DNA of 22,073 nt from JACRBE01 sp964429005 (GCA_964429005.1 CAYSAJ010000029.1:1-22073), one strand, 5' to 3'. Numbered from the stretch's first letter, positions 1 to 8,300 are shown. Program-made: numbers and translations. The notes: a model not told the origin generated them from the sequence alone.

Positions 1-53
1 TTTTCATTTTACATCGATTCTGAGGAATCTCTAAAGGGGATTAGGCAACAAAG

Positions 54-90
54 CCAACACCCTTCTAGGTTGTTGGTTTTAAAATATTTT
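54..90 (+). terminator. Rho-independent terminator of an upstream gene
   Basis: CCAACA (54-59) pairs with TGTTGG (71-76). Two further C-G pairs extend the stem inside a one-base bulge. The hairpin is followed by TTTT and an A/T-rich tail with another T-run at 87-92. It would end transcription entering from the left edge and so isolate the helicase gene. Confidence 0.6.
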
Positions 91-128
91 TTAGGTTTTT
101 AAGTTCATGGCGATAAAGTCCTCTTTCA

Positions 129-143
129 GGTACACTCTGTACC
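129..143 (+). other. Leader hairpin upstream of the DEAD-box helicase
   Basis: GGTACA and TGTACC form a perfect 6-bp stem around a CTC loop, about 110 bases before the helicase start. There is no T-run, so it is not an intrinsic terminator. It may be a leader structure affecting mRNA stability or translation, which is inference only. Confidence 0.35.
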
Positions 144-252
144 CAACGACCCAATTTCATCACTTTTCTTGTCTTTTGTTAACGGGATGCTCCTTCGGAC
201 ATGTGACAAGCTCTAGCGATGATCAGAGTTATAACTCCCACAAAGGAATTTC

Positions 253-1881
253 ATGAAAGAATTGTCATTTAACGAATTAGGCTTGTCACAGCAAATTATA
301 GAAATTATTGAAAAAGAAGGGTTTACAAAACCCACTCCGATTCAACAACAAGTAATACCCCTCCTCTTAGAAGGAAAGGATGTCATTGGACAAGCGCATA
401 CTGGAACCGGTAAAACAGCCGCTTTTTCTTTGCCAGTCATTGATCTTTTACTAAAAAATCCAGGGCAGCAAGTATTGATTCTTGCCCCAGTACGAGAGCT
501 CGCTCTTCAAGTAGCTAAAGAAATCTCTCGATTTACCCCCCATAAACAACTCAAGGTTGCTACCATTTATGGTGGAGAATCTTACCAGAAACAAATTAAA
601 GCTTTTAAAGATGGTGTTGATGTCGTGGTTGCCACACCAGGCCGTCTTCTAGACTTGATTGATACTGATCGCACTCACAATTTCTCACCAACCATCGCCG
701 TTATTGATGAAGCAGATGAAATGCTTGATATGGGCTTCATCGATGATGTGAAAAAAATTCTCGGACATTTTGAAGAAGTAGAGCAAAAACTCCTTTTCTC
801 AGCGACTATGCCCGACGCAATCAAATATTTAGCGAAAACTTTCATGAACCAACCGGTTCATGTCCATGTGGCTTCAGAAGGTAAGACGAATACGAACATT
901 ACTCAATACTACTCAGTTCTTTTCCACGAAGATAAAGATGATGCACTTGTACGTATTATGCTTACACAGGCTTATACACAAGCGATTGTCTTTTGCAATA
1001 CAAAGAAAGAAGTGGACCGCCTTGTGACCCTTCTTCAGGGACATAAAATCTTTGCTGTAGCTCTTCACGGAGACCTTGAGCAAAGACAACGTCAGCACGT
1101 GATCGAACTCCTTCGCAAAGGCGTCGGCCGTGTGATGATCGCTACAGAAGTGGCAGCAAGAGGACTCGATTTTGAATCAATTACTCATGTCATCAACTAT
1201 GATCTTCCTTTCAACTCTGAGTGCTATGTACACCGCATCGGCCGTACAGGACGCGCTGGGAAAGAAGGGGTGGCTATTTCTTTTGTTACACCAAGAGAAA
1301 CATCTACTTATGAGAGAATTTGTAAGCAAACAAAAAGCCAATCAGTACAACTGAAAGTGCCTACAAAAGAAGAAACTAAAACGGCTTATTTCAAAACTCT
1401 TCTTAGTCGTATTTCTCAAACAGAGCTCACGCCTATCCATCATGATTGCCTAAAAGAGCTTTTGGAAAAGCATTCTCATGAAGAGCTTTCTTTAATGCTC
1501 CTAGCTCAACTTTTTGATGAATCTTCGATTCCAGGAAAAGAAGATCTTAACCTCTCTTCTCTTTCTAGACCTAAGCGTAGCGGTGATCCTGGTGAAAGAA
1601 GAGGTGGCAATACCTTTGAAAGAAGAAGAAAACCCTACGGATCTTTTAATAGAGAAGGTCGTGAAGGTTTTGGCTCAAGAGAGGGCCGTAGAGATCGAGA
1701 CTCAGATAATAAAGGTTTTGGGTCAAGAGAAGGTCGCAGAGATCGAGATTCTGATCAAAGAAGCTTTGGCTCAAAAGAGGGTCGCAGAGATGATTTTCGC
1801 GGCAAAAAATTTGATAACAAAAAAGAATTCACTCCAAATTTTAAAAAAGAAAAAAGATCTTTTGCAACTTTTAGAGATTAA
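253..1881 (+). CDS. deaD: DEAD-box ATP-dependent RNA helicase
   Basis: This 542-residue helicase should unwind RNA duplexes in ribosome assembly or mRNA turnover, as CsdA/DeaD proteins do. The motifs appear in canonical order: Q-motif around GFTKPTPIQ (23-31), Walker A AHTGTGKT (48-55), PVRELA, TPGRLLD, DEAD (152-155), SAT (183-185), the motif V segment ending AARGLD, and HRIGRTGRAG (327-336). After the RecA domains comes a linker and then a strongly basic Arg/Gly-rich tail with three 16-residue repeats from residue 473, a likely RNA-binding extension. The AAGGAA Shine-Dalgarno (SD) sequence at 243-248 supports the ATG start. The gene appears monocistronic, with hairpin terminators on both sides. 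Family assignment is secure; deaD rather than a paralogue such as rhlE is less so. Confidence 0.93.
   Translation: MKELSFNELGLSQQIIEIIEKEGFTKPTPIQQQVIPLLLEGKDVIGQAHTGTGKTAAFSLPVIDLLLKNPGQQVLILAPVRELALQVAKEISRFTPHKQLKVATIYGGESYQKQIKAFKDGVDVVVATPGRLLDLIDTDRTHNFSPTIAVIDEADEMLDMGFIDDVKKILGHFEEVEQKLLFSATMPDAIKYLAKTFMNQPVHVHVASEGKTNTNITQYYSVLFHEDKDDALVRIMLTQAYTQAIVFCNTKKEVDRLVTLLQGHKIFAVALHGDLEQRQRQHVIELLRKGVGRVMIATEVAARGLDFESITHVINYDLPFNSECYVHRIGRTGRAGKEGVAISFVTPRETSTYERICKQTKSQSVQLKVPTKEETKTAYFKTLLSRISQTELTPIHHDCLKELLEKHSHEELSLMLLAQLFDESSIPGKEDLNLSSLSRPKRSGDPGERRGGNTFERRRKPYGSFNREGREGFGSREGRRDRDSDNKGFGSREGRRDRDSDQRSFGSKEGRRDDFRGKKFDNKKEFTPNFKKEKRSFATFRD
1669..1812 (+). repeat. Three tandem 48-bp coding repeats in the helicase tail
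   Basis: Three in-frame units of exactly 48 bp begin at 1669, 1717 and 1765. Each encodes FGS(R/K)EGRRD, and the first two continue RDSD. The first two units are nearly identical in DNA; the third diverges after RRD. They add positive charge and flexibility to the C-terminal tail. The unit is a likely site of copy-number variation between strains. Confidence 0.85.
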
Positions 1882-1901
1882 TGCTTTTTAGTTTAAAACA
1901 T

Positions 1902-1934
1902 AGCCCTGGGTATTATTTATTCAGGGCTTTTTAT
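1902..1934 (+). terminator. Rho-independent terminator after the helicase
   Basis: AGCCCTG (1902-1908) and CAGGGCT (1922-1928) make a perfect 7-bp stem with a 13-base A/T-rich loop, followed at once by a T-run. It lies about 20 bases after the helicase stop codon. Confidence 0.88.
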
Positions 1935-2024
1935 TTGGTTAAATTTTAAATGAGTTTGAAAGGAGAAACCAAGGTTGCAATTATGCAGCCCATCACTTAC
2001 TATTTTTAGAAAAAGGAGGGACTT

Positions 2025-4220
2025 ATGCTTAAAAAAAACTTCATTCGCTTTTTTATTCTTTTACTCCTATTTAGTGCCGGCTTCGCTTCTTTGCAGGCTA
2101 CAGACAAAAAATCAATCGACCAACGACCCGTAGAGCGTATTGAGTGGGTGGAGCAAATCCTCACCGAAAAAGAACAGCTCTCTCCGCGTCAATATGATGA
2201 ACTTCGTACAGAAACCCTCAGAGCGATTCATGGGCTCGAACAACAAAAGCAAGAACTCCAAACTAAAGTCCACCGCAGCTCAGGGGATCGCAAAAGTGAT
2301 CTTGAAAATCAACTGAGTCAAGTTATGGCGCTTATTGATCGCGCCGAGCACCAGCTGCAGATCATCAACAAAGAAAAAATTCAAACACAAGCTGCAACGC
2401 TTTTTTCCATTCGAAACCCCCTTTATAAACCAGATTTCGCTGTTGATAAAACCATAGAAATGATCCATGGGATAAAAGCGGGCGCATTATATTTAGTCGA
2501 TTATCCGAAAAATTTCTCAAGCAACTTTTTTGCCAAAAATCAAATCTTGAGTTTGCTCTCGTCAGCTTTTTCCTTTTCAATGATGGCATTTCTTTTTTGG
2601 CTGAGTAAAAGAAAAGTACAGAAATGGAGATCAGAGCATAAAAAAGGATTTTCTCATCTTTTTCTTTTAGTCATTCGTGGAATCTTAGACACCTTATTTC
2701 TAACTTCTATCATCATTCCTATCCTTTCATTACTTGAAAACAAAGAAAATGTTTTTGATATAAGCCACGATCCTGGTGTGACCTTCGTTGTCAAAGTGGG
2801 ACTTGTTTTGTTTCTTCTTCTCAGATGGGTGCAGCTAGGATTTAAAAACCCAGAACTTCTACCTATAAAGAGTTTAGAAAAAAATCGTCTTACAACAATA
2901 AGAAACTCCCTTTATACAGGGATCCCGCTCATCGCATTGAATCTCCTATTACACCATTTTGATGCGGTGCTCTCTTTCGCAATTCTTCCCATATTTGGAA
3001 TTCAAGTCGCTATAGCTGCTGTTTTTATGACCCTCGCAAGTAATCTGAAAATTTCACCCATGAAAAAGGCATTTGTAGACCTCTTGCTTTTGGCTTTTCC
3101 TCTTATGATCTTTTTTGGTTTTTTCCCTCTAAGTCAGTATATTTTTGAGGGAACTCTTGGGACTCTCGGAGCCTATGCTCTACTCAAATTCTCTCATAAA
3201 ATGATCTCTTTTGGTATTGATGCGATCTTTGTGAATGATCATCTAGCTTTCACAAAAATTTCCATCGAGGAAAAAAGCCAAAAGCTGATTAAACACTGGA
3301 CTAGCGCCGTTTTTGTCATTTTGTCTGGGCTTGTTTTTGCTTACTTAACACTCCTCATTTGGGGTGTAGACCGAATATTCGTTAATGATTGGATGAAAAT
3401 GCTCTTTTTCGGAGTAAAAATTGGGGGTTTTACCTTTTCTCTCGTCCATCTTTTCATAGGGCTTGTTGTATTTTCAGCGGTACTTATTCTCACTCGTTAT
3501 TTCCAGCTCGTTTTAGAGAAACACGTCTTCCCCTATACCAACATCGATGTGAGCCTTCGCCATACTCTTACCAAAACAACGGGGTATATCGGGATGGCTT
3601 TGGCCTCACTCTTAGGTGTAAGCTCTATGGGTGTCAATATTGCCTCTCTTTACTTCATTCTTGGAGGACTTTCGGTCGGGGTAGGGCTGGGTCTACAACA
3701 GATTGTGATGAATTTCCTGTCAGGACTTGTCATGCTCATCGAACGTCCTGTGAAAATCGGAGATATCGTTGATGTGGCAGGGGAATATGGAACTGTGCGT
3801 ACTATCAACGTAAGAACGACAGAAATTGAGACTAGCGATAAATCAATCGTCATATTGCCCAATTCTTATATCATCAATAATATGATCAAGAACTGGACTA
3901 AACAAAACAGAATGAGACGCTCTGAAATCAAGATCAAAGTTGCAAGAGAATCTGATACAAATTTTATTACAAATGTCTTCCTCGGCGTCTTTGAAGAGTG
4001 TCCGTTTGTTCTTTCAGATCCTGCACCCAAAGTCTATTTTCAGGAAATCCTTGATGGATGCTACTTATTTATCATTCACTACTACATCGGTGAAGTGGCG
4101 GATAATCAAGCGATCACTTCAAAAGTGCATCATATGCTGCATGAGGCCTGTCAAAAACATAACATTATCTTGCCCCATCCCCAATTCGATTTTCAGCTGC
4201 TTAGCGCAAAACCCTCTTAA
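2025..4220 (+). CDS. Large MscS-type mechanosensitive ion channel
   Basis: This 731-residue inner-membrane protein should open under membrane tension to release solutes during hypo-osmotic shock. A signal-like N-terminus (about 1-25, ending SLQA) precedes a charged, probably periplasmic, coiled-coil region (about 35-115). Many membrane helices follow, from about residue 180. The conserved pore helix and beta domain start near residue 547, with GVGLGLQQI, the RPVKIGDIV motif and ILPNSYI, then the cytoplasmic C-terminal domain. The size and periplasmic region resemble MscK/YbdG-like multi-helix channels rather than the minimal MscS. A near-perfect AAGGAGG SD at 2013-2019 fixes the start. The stop codon lies inside an inverted repeat shared with the opposing SET gene. 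Confidence 0.9.
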   Translation: MLKKNFIRFFILLLLFSAGFASLQATDKKSIDQRPVERIEWVEQILTEKEQLSPRQYDELRTETLRAIHGLEQQKQELQTKVHRSSGDRKSDLENQLSQVMALIDRAEHQLQIINKEKIQTQAATLFSIRNPLYKPDFAVDKTIEMIHGIKAGALYLVDYPKNFSSNFFAKNQILSLLSSAFSFSMMAFLFWLSKRKVQKWRSEHKKGFSHLFLLVIRGILDTLFLTSIIIPILSLLENKENVFDISHDPGVTFVVKVGLVLFLLLRWVQLGFKNPELLPIKSLEKNRLTTIRNSLYTGIPLIALNLLLHHFDAVLSFAILPIFGIQVAIAAVFMTLASNLKISPMKKAFVDLLLLAFPLMIFFGFFPLSQYIFEGTLGTLGAYALLKFSHKMISFGIDAIFVNDHLAFTKISIEEKSQKLIKHWTSAVFVILSGLVFAYLTLLIWGVDRIFVNDWMKMLFFGVKIGGFTFSLVHLFIGLVVFSAVLILTRYFQLVLEKHVFPYTNIDVSLRHTLTKTTGYIGMALASLLGVSSMGVNIASLYFILGGLSVGVGLGLQQIVMNFLSGLVMLIERPVKIGDIVDVAGEYGTVRTINVRTTEIETSDKSIVILPNSYIINNMIKNWTKQNRMRRSEIKIKVARESDTNFITNVFLGVFEECPFVLSDPAPKVYFQEILDGCYLFIIHYYIGEVADNQAITSKVHHMLHEACQKHNIILPHPQFDFQLLSAKPS

Positions 4221-4232
4221 GTATTAAGAGGG
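4212..4232. terminator. Inverted repeat covering both convergent stop codons
   Basis: CCCTCTTAA (4212-4220) and TTAAGAGGG (4224-4232) are perfectly complementary 9-base arms around a GTA loop. The mscS-like stop is the last three bases of the left arm. The SET gene stop (minus strand) is the first three bases of the right arm. On the minus strand the hairpin is followed by TTTT; on the plus strand there is no clear T-run. It is probably a compact shared termination or mRNA 3'-end structure. Confidence 0.6.
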
Positions 4233-5249
4233 CGCTTCGCCTAAATTCTCCCAGTATTCATCGCCATAGTTGAAATTTACTTCTTCCTCGCCTATGTCCC
4301 GAAGGGCATAAAAGATGAGTCGAGGACCCTGTGGTGTAATCCATAAAAAAGGTTCGGCGTTGCATTCTTTTGTTTCTCGATCAGCATGATTCACAAAACG
4401 AAAGAAATTCCCTCGATCTGATGCATCAATAACCCAATCTGCAAGAAGTGGATCGGTTGCTCCGAGCCCAAAAAGATAAACGTTCTTAGCTAATTTACTA
4501 TCAATTTTTGAGCCCACAGGAACAAAGCACAAGCTCCCTCCATACTCTCCAAGGATAGTTCCTTTAGGGATCACGATTTTACTTCTCCGAGATGGGTCAT
4601 TCGCAAACAGACCATATCCTTTTCCTTTGGATGATTTCACAGAAAGAAGTTCTTCAACAGCAGGCCGCATGCCACTTTCTAGTATTTTCAAATAAGAGGC
4701 AACCTTGGGAGCAAGGCGCTTTAAAACAGGGTCAGAGGAAAGTCTTTTATTGTGACTTTTTTCAATCGCTTCATAATTTCTTCTCCAGAATCGAAGAAAA
4801 ACATCCGACGAAGTTGGATCGAAAAACAAAGCCCTTTCAAAAGTAACGGCTTTAAGTTCATCGATACCTGTAATTTCTCCAAGAGTGGCAGCTCTTGCTC
4901 TTTTTTTGGGTAGAGCAACTTCTGGCACAGGTTTGGCTACACCTGCCTTCATGGCGGCAAGAGTTGCTCTATCGAATTCTTCTGCGCTTTTTCGACTTCT
5001 TTTTCCAGGCAGTATGGATAAGTCGTCGGAAGCTTTTGGAGTTGAAGTAGGAGTAGAAGGAGGGGGAGTCCAAGATCCACTTAGGAGAACTTTTGCAAAA
5101 GGACTCAAAGGATCTGTTTCTAAAGATGCTAAAGCCTTTGCTGATAATGGCCTTATTCTTGAAAGAGCTGATGCTCTTGTATCGCGGATACTATCTAAAT
5201 TAAATCGCGAGGCGGAATAGGGCCTTGCATAAGGAGAGTCTACGTGCAT
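4224..5249 (-). CDS. SET-domain protein, putative lysine methyltransferase and effector
   Basis: The 341-residue protein has a Ser/Pro/Ala-rich, probably disordered N-terminal third and a C-terminal SET domain. SET hallmarks are GKGYGLFA (209-216), the GEYGG strand (234-238), the cofactor motif GNFFRFVNHAD (280-290) and NYGDEYW (327-333), which carries the catalytic Tyr. No cysteine-rich post-SET segment is present. Such proteins transfer a methyl group from S-adenosylmethionine (SAM) to lysines. Chlamydia trachomatis NUE is a secreted SET protein that methylates host histones, which makes this a possible nucleomodulin. Two basic clusters, KRSRK (83-87) and PKKRAR (114-119), resemble nuclear-localisation signals. 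Start: AAAGG lies about 6 bases before the ATG. Secretion is inferred, since no classical signal peptide is seen; methylation of a bacterial target is the alternative. Confidence 0.82.
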   Translation of the reverse strand: MHVDSPYARPYSASRFNLDSIRDTRASALSRIRPLSAKALASLETDPLSPFAKVLLSGSWTPPPSTPTSTPKASDDLSILPGKRSRKSAEEFDRATLAAMKAGVAKPVPEVALPKKRARAATLGEITGIDELKAVTFERALFFDPTSSDVFLRFWRRNYEAIEKSHNKRLSSDPVLKRLAPKVASYLKILESGMRPAVEELLSVKSSKGKGYGLFANDPSRRSKIVIPKGTILGEYGGSLCFVPVGSKIDSKLAKNVYLFGLGATDPLLADWVIDASDRGNFFRFVNHADRETKECNAEPFLWITPQGPRLIFYALRDIGEEEVNFNYGDEYWENLGEAPS

Positions 5250-5375
5250 AAAAAACCTTTAATTTTTGGCCGAAATTTTATTATGCGTTAGTAGTTTGTT
5301 CCAAGATAATTATGAAAAAAAATTGCGCTCTAAATGATTTTTATATAAAGAATGTTTTTTCATGGGAAGTAAATT

Positions 5376-5939
5376 ATGTTTAAACGTTTCCGAATTGGAT
5401 CCGTTTTCTTCGCAAGCTTTGTAGCAACACTATTCATGACCATCTTTCTTCAATTTTTTTCTATAGATTTTATAAAACTTCTAGGCACTGCAGCTGCTGC
5501 TCAAGAAAATTTGATTTTTGCGATCGGCTTTGTAGGACATTTTGGTCTTGGGTTCATATATGGGGTTTTCTACGCTCTCTTTTTTGAGCCCCTCTTTTAT
5601 AGGCTTTCTCCGTTTATTTGTGGTCTCTTGTTTTCATTAGTTCCTTTTGCTCTTTTTTATGTAGTAAAACATAAAAATTTTGAAACGCCCCAAAATCTAA
5701 TTTCAAAACACGAATCTAAAATTTCGTATCAACCTTGCAAAGGGGAGGGATACTATCACCATATCCAAAAGAAAAGAGAAAAGATGGGACGTGAAGTTAT
5801 TGACTGGGAAAAAGAATCTTTGAGTTTTCCCAAAGAAACCCCAACTGTAGTGTGGGTTGGATTATTATGTCATCTCGTATTTGGTGTCACACTATCTCTT
5901 TTATATAGACCTCGAGAGCCAAAAATCTGGTGTAGCTAA
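5376..5939 (+). CDS. Hypothetical four-helix membrane protein
   Basis: I do not recognise this 187-residue protein. Hydrophobic segments are at about 9-29, 44-70, 77-97 and 158-177. They are separated by a basic, Lys/Glu-rich loop (about 98-150) containing the Tyr/His cluster GYYHHIQKKR. GGAAG about 8 bases before the ATG supports the start. It is divergent from the SET gene across 126 bp, so its promoter should lie in 5250-5375. Its stop is one base from the stop of the opposing methyltransferase, with a small TAGC/GCTA inverted repeat and a T-run at 5933-5949. Confidence 0.7.
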   Translation: MFKRFRIGSVFFASFVATLFMTIFLQFFSIDFIKLLGTAAAAQENLIFAIGFVGHFGLGFIYGVFYALFFEPLFYRLSPFICGLLFSLVPFALFYVVKHKNFETPQNLISKHESKISYQPCKGEGYYHHIQKKREKMGREVIDWEKESLSFPKETPTVVWVGLLCHLVFGVTLSLLYRPREPKIWCS

Positions 5940-5940
5940 G

Positions 5941-6942
5941 CTATTTTTTAATAACTTCAATCAAAGATTTCGAGCCGGTCGTCTGAACAAGATTTTTTCG
6001 CACGAGCCCGCTTTTTTTCAGCAAAAGGTCTATTTCTGTGAGAGATCTCTCTTTACCCCCTGAATTCATGGCAAACATGTTGATCGTAGCAAATTTTCCA
6101 AGACGATCACTTACTTCATCTTTGATAAGAGTTTCAAAGATCATCAAGGTCGTTTTTTCGTCCATGATACGGGCGATGTTTTCAAGAATTATAAGTGCTT
6201 TTTCATCATCCCAGTTGTGAATGATGTTGCGGAGGACATAAAGAGAATAACCCTTAGGCAAGCTTTGAAAAAAGTCCCCAGGATAGAGCTCTATTCTCGA
6301 AGATAAATCAGGATTCACTTCTTTCAACAAGTTGATCACTTTAGGCCGATCTAAAAGAGCTCCCTTTGACAAAGGGGCTCTCTCTAAAATCTCTTCTAAA
6401 AAACTTCCAAGCCCTCCTCCGATGTCAATGATGGAAGAAAACTGGGTAAAATCTGCAAGATCAAGGATTTTTTTGCTGCTTTTTTTCTCATAAAGGGCCA
6501 TCGCCTCATGAAAGATCGAAAAATCTTCATCATGAATGTCCAGGTAGTCATAAAGAGGAATGCCAAAAGCGAGCTCGAAAGGGCACTTGTTTTTCTCAAT
6601 TCCCTCTTGCAGGTGCTCTAAAGATTTCCACACAGGCTTTGAAGATTTGTAGATCGCAATCGCCTCAAGGGAGTCTTCATGATTTTTAGCAAGATAAGAG
6701 CCTTCTTCTGAGAGATAAAAAGTTTCGTTGTCATCAGATATAACAAGGTGCAAAGACTCCAACGCTAAGAGAAGCATTCTTGTGTGACCGTAGTGAATAG
6801 AAAGCTTTGTAGAAACTTGCTCAGCGCTAAGCCTATTTTGGTGCAAAAGATTAAAAACTCCTAAACGACAGCATGTTCCAATAATTTGGCAAATCTGTCC
6901 TCCATGGATTTTCTTCAGAATTTCTGATTTAGTTTTTTTCAT
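5941..6942 (-). CDS. SAM-dependent O-methyltransferase (plant/hydroxyneurosporene type)
   Basis: This 333-residue protein has the architecture of the Methyltransf_2 family. An N-terminal winged-helix dimerisation region (about 10-85, with the SAEQVSTKL helix) precedes a Rossmann SAM-binding domain. That domain contains DIGGGLGS (173-180), the acidic ligand in LLDRP (D198), GDFF (222-225) and the catalytic-His motif IIHNWDDE (His242). Members methylate hydroxyl groups of small aromatic or polyketide-like molecules. No biosynthetic neighbours are present, so the substrate is unknown. It is a single gene, divergent from the GH18 gene across 136 bp. SD signal is weak: GAG about 6 bases before the ATG. 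Confidence 0.85.
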   Translation of the reverse strand: MKKTKSEILKKIHGGQICQIIGTCCRLGVFNLLHQNRLSAEQVSTKLSIHYGHTRMLLLALESLHLVISDDNETFYLSEEGSYLAKNHEDSLEAIAIYKSSKPVWKSLEHLQEGIEKNKCPFELAFGIPLYDYLDIHDEDFSIFHEAMALYEKKSSKKILDLADFTQFSSIIDIGGGLGSFLEEILERAPLSKGALLDRPKVINLLKEVNPDLSSRIELYPGDFFQSLPKGYSLYVLRNIIHNWDDEKALIILENIARIMDEKTTLMIFETLIKDEVSDRLGKFATINMFAMNSGGKERSLTEIDLLLKKSGLVRKNLVQTTGSKSLIEVIKK

Positions 6943-7028
6943 AAAGTCTCGTTCAAAACTCGATCTATCATACTCAAAACAATGTTATTAAGGAATAATT
7001 TATCTAACTATAATTTAATAAATAATTC

Positions 7029-7056
7029 TTGACAGGCAATAGATTTTGAATAAAAA
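7029..7056 (+). promoter_or_regulatory. Predicted sigma-70 promoter of the GH18 gene
   Basis: A perfect TTGACA -35 box (7029-7034) is followed 16 bases later by TAAAAA (7051-7056) within an A/T-rich stretch. Transcription from about 7063 would give a short leader carrying the GGAGAG SD at 7070-7075. The -10 is imperfect, so exact placement is uncertain. Confidence 0.5.
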
Positions 7057-7078
7057 ATAAAATAAAAGTGGAGAGAAA

Positions 7079-8230
7079 ATGAGCAACCCAATTAATTCGA
7101 ATGAATATTTCGATTTAGGGGCCCTGCAGAGTTGGAACTTCATGGACTGGTCAAACGGTACGGTGAATGTCCAGGCTTTGAATTCCTATCTAGACTCATA
7201 TGTACAGCAAGCTAAGGCTCAGGGAATTAATGAAACGACATTTTCTTTCGCTCAAGTGACGGATATCCCAGCTCTTCTTTCCGGGGACTTTTCTAAACTA
7301 TCTTCTAGTGATGCCCTAGGCATGCTGTTCAAAAATGTGGGAGGATGCTCTATCGGTGGAGAGAGCGTATTCCAATATATGGTCGGTAGGCTCCACTCTG
7401 ACGGAATGCAAGTAGGCCTCTCATTTGGTGGAGAATCAGCTCAAGCCTCTGACTGGAACTTTGGTTTTTCAAGCTCCTATTCACCAGCTCAGGCTGGTCA
7501 AGAACTCGCCTCATGGGCACAAAGTATGGGGATTAGTGATATTGACTTTGATATGGAAGGAGGCGCCCAAAATATGGTCTCTCAAAATGGTGCAGGTAAT
7601 GTCGCCGCTTTCTTTTATAACTTACATAAGTCATGTCTCAGTGATGGTATACCTGTTACGATGACGGTGATGGGAGATGCTGGCACTTGGGGAATTACAG
7701 GCTCGAGTTTTGGAGCCCTCTTTCAGCAAGGATATAATTTCACCCAGATGTTTGATGGGCTCAACCTGATGCTCTATAATGGACAATACTACATTAACGC
7801 TGGACAAACCCCTCCCCAAAGCTGGGATCTGACGACCTGGATTGGACAGTTTATGCAAAATACAGGGATGTCGGCAGGGCAATGCGCAAGTGAGCTCCAT
7901 ATTGGATTCGATGGAGCAATCAACTACGCTGACCCTTCTTCTTCAGGAGGGCCCCTTCCTTATCCAAGCATGCCACCAGGCCTCACAAGTGGCCAAGCCG
8001 CTGCTTATATCTATCTTGAAATCACCAAAGAGCTTCGCAGTATTTATAATGACCCGACACTCACTCTTGGGCAACCTTTCTTCTGGGATGACAATGCCAA
8101 TTACAATGTAACTGTCGGACCAAATGGACAAGCTGAGTCCCAGTTTTTTAGCAACACAGGGAACTTTGAAGAAGATTTCTTTCAATACCTCTCCTCTAAT
8201 AAGTCTTCTCTATACGGCTATTTAGGTTAA
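7079..8230 (+). CDS. GH18 chitinase-like glycoside hydrolase without signal peptide
   Basis: The 383-residue protein carries the GH18 active-site signature in the form DIDFDME (D154, D156, D158, E160), with E160 the expected proton donor. It also has the upstream SxGG-type strand LSFGGES and a late aromatic strand around PFFWDDN. GH18 enzymes cleave beta-1,4-linked GlcNAc polymers such as chitin; some members are inactive lectin-like proteins. The N-terminus (MSNPINSNEY) is polar, with no Sec signal, so any export would need another route such as type III secretion (inference). GGAGAG 4 bases before the ATG and the upstream TTGACA promoter support the start. Possible targets are arthropod or fungal chitin or amoebal cyst-wall glycans. 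The first consensus Asp of DGxDxDxE is Ser here, but the three key acids are kept. Confidence 0.82.
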   Translation: MSNPINSNEYFDLGALQSWNFMDWSNGTVNVQALNSYLDSYVQQAKAQGINETTFSFAQVTDIPALLSGDFSKLSSSDALGMLFKNVGGCSIGGESVFQYMVGRLHSDGMQVGLSFGGESAQASDWNFGFSSSYSPAQAGQELASWAQSMGISDIDFDMEGGAQNMVSQNGAGNVAAFFYNLHKSCLSDGIPVTMTVMGDAGTWGITGSSFGALFQQGYNFTQMFDGLNLMLYNGQYYINAGQTPPQSWDLTTWIGQFMQNTGMSAGQCASELHIGFDGAINYADPSSSGGPLPYPSMPPGLTSGQAAAYIYLEITKELRSIYNDPTLTLGQPFFWDDNANYNVTVGPNGQAESQFFSNTGNFEEDFFQYLSSNKSSLYGYLG

Positions 8231-8271
8231 ATTTTTTCGTAAAAAGAAAAAGCTCGATTTTTTTTGTGCTC

Positions 8272-8300
8272 TTTGGGAACCTCACTTTCCAAAAATTTTT
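8272..8300 (+). terminator. Rho-independent terminator after the GH18 gene
   Basis: TTTGGGAA (8272-8279) pairs with TTTCCAAA (8286-8293), with one G-U pair and a CCTCAC loop. A TTTTT run follows at 8296-8300. It lies between GH18 and the PagL-like gene, and argues against translation of the latter starting at the upstream in-frame codon at 8266. Confidence 0.65.

Larger units (their letters stand above)
1..252 (+). other. Left-edge intergenic region and helicase leader
   Basis: No complete gene is visible here. One forward frame closes at 32-34, about 20 bases before the hairpin at 54-76, so the tail of an upstream gene could end there. Too little is present to identify it. The rest, up to the helicase start, is a leader of more than 150 bases containing a perfect 6-bp hairpin at 129-143. 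I could not pick out a convincing sigma-70 promoter. Confidence 0.4.

Noticed and set aside
1..102. Tail of an upstream gene in frame 1 ending at 100-102
   Set aside because: It would read through the terminator hairpin at 54-76; the frame closing at 32-34 fits better, but neither can be identified.
1669..1812. Tandem repeats as a possible CRISPR-like array
   Set aside because: The units are contiguous, in frame and coding, with no spacers.
1514..1891. Open reading frame overlapping the helicase C-terminus in another frame
   Set aside because: It mirrors the repeat structure of the helicase tail, has no SD and lies inside a well-supported gene.
4885..5220. Plus-strand open frame of 111 residues opposite the SET gene N-terminus
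   Set aside because: It is low-complexity antisense of the disordered SET N-terminus, with no SD or family resemblance.
5275..5304. Promoter for the SET gene (TTGGAA with TAATAA or CATAAT)
   Set aside because: Spacing is 13-15 bases, too short for a confident sigma-70 call.
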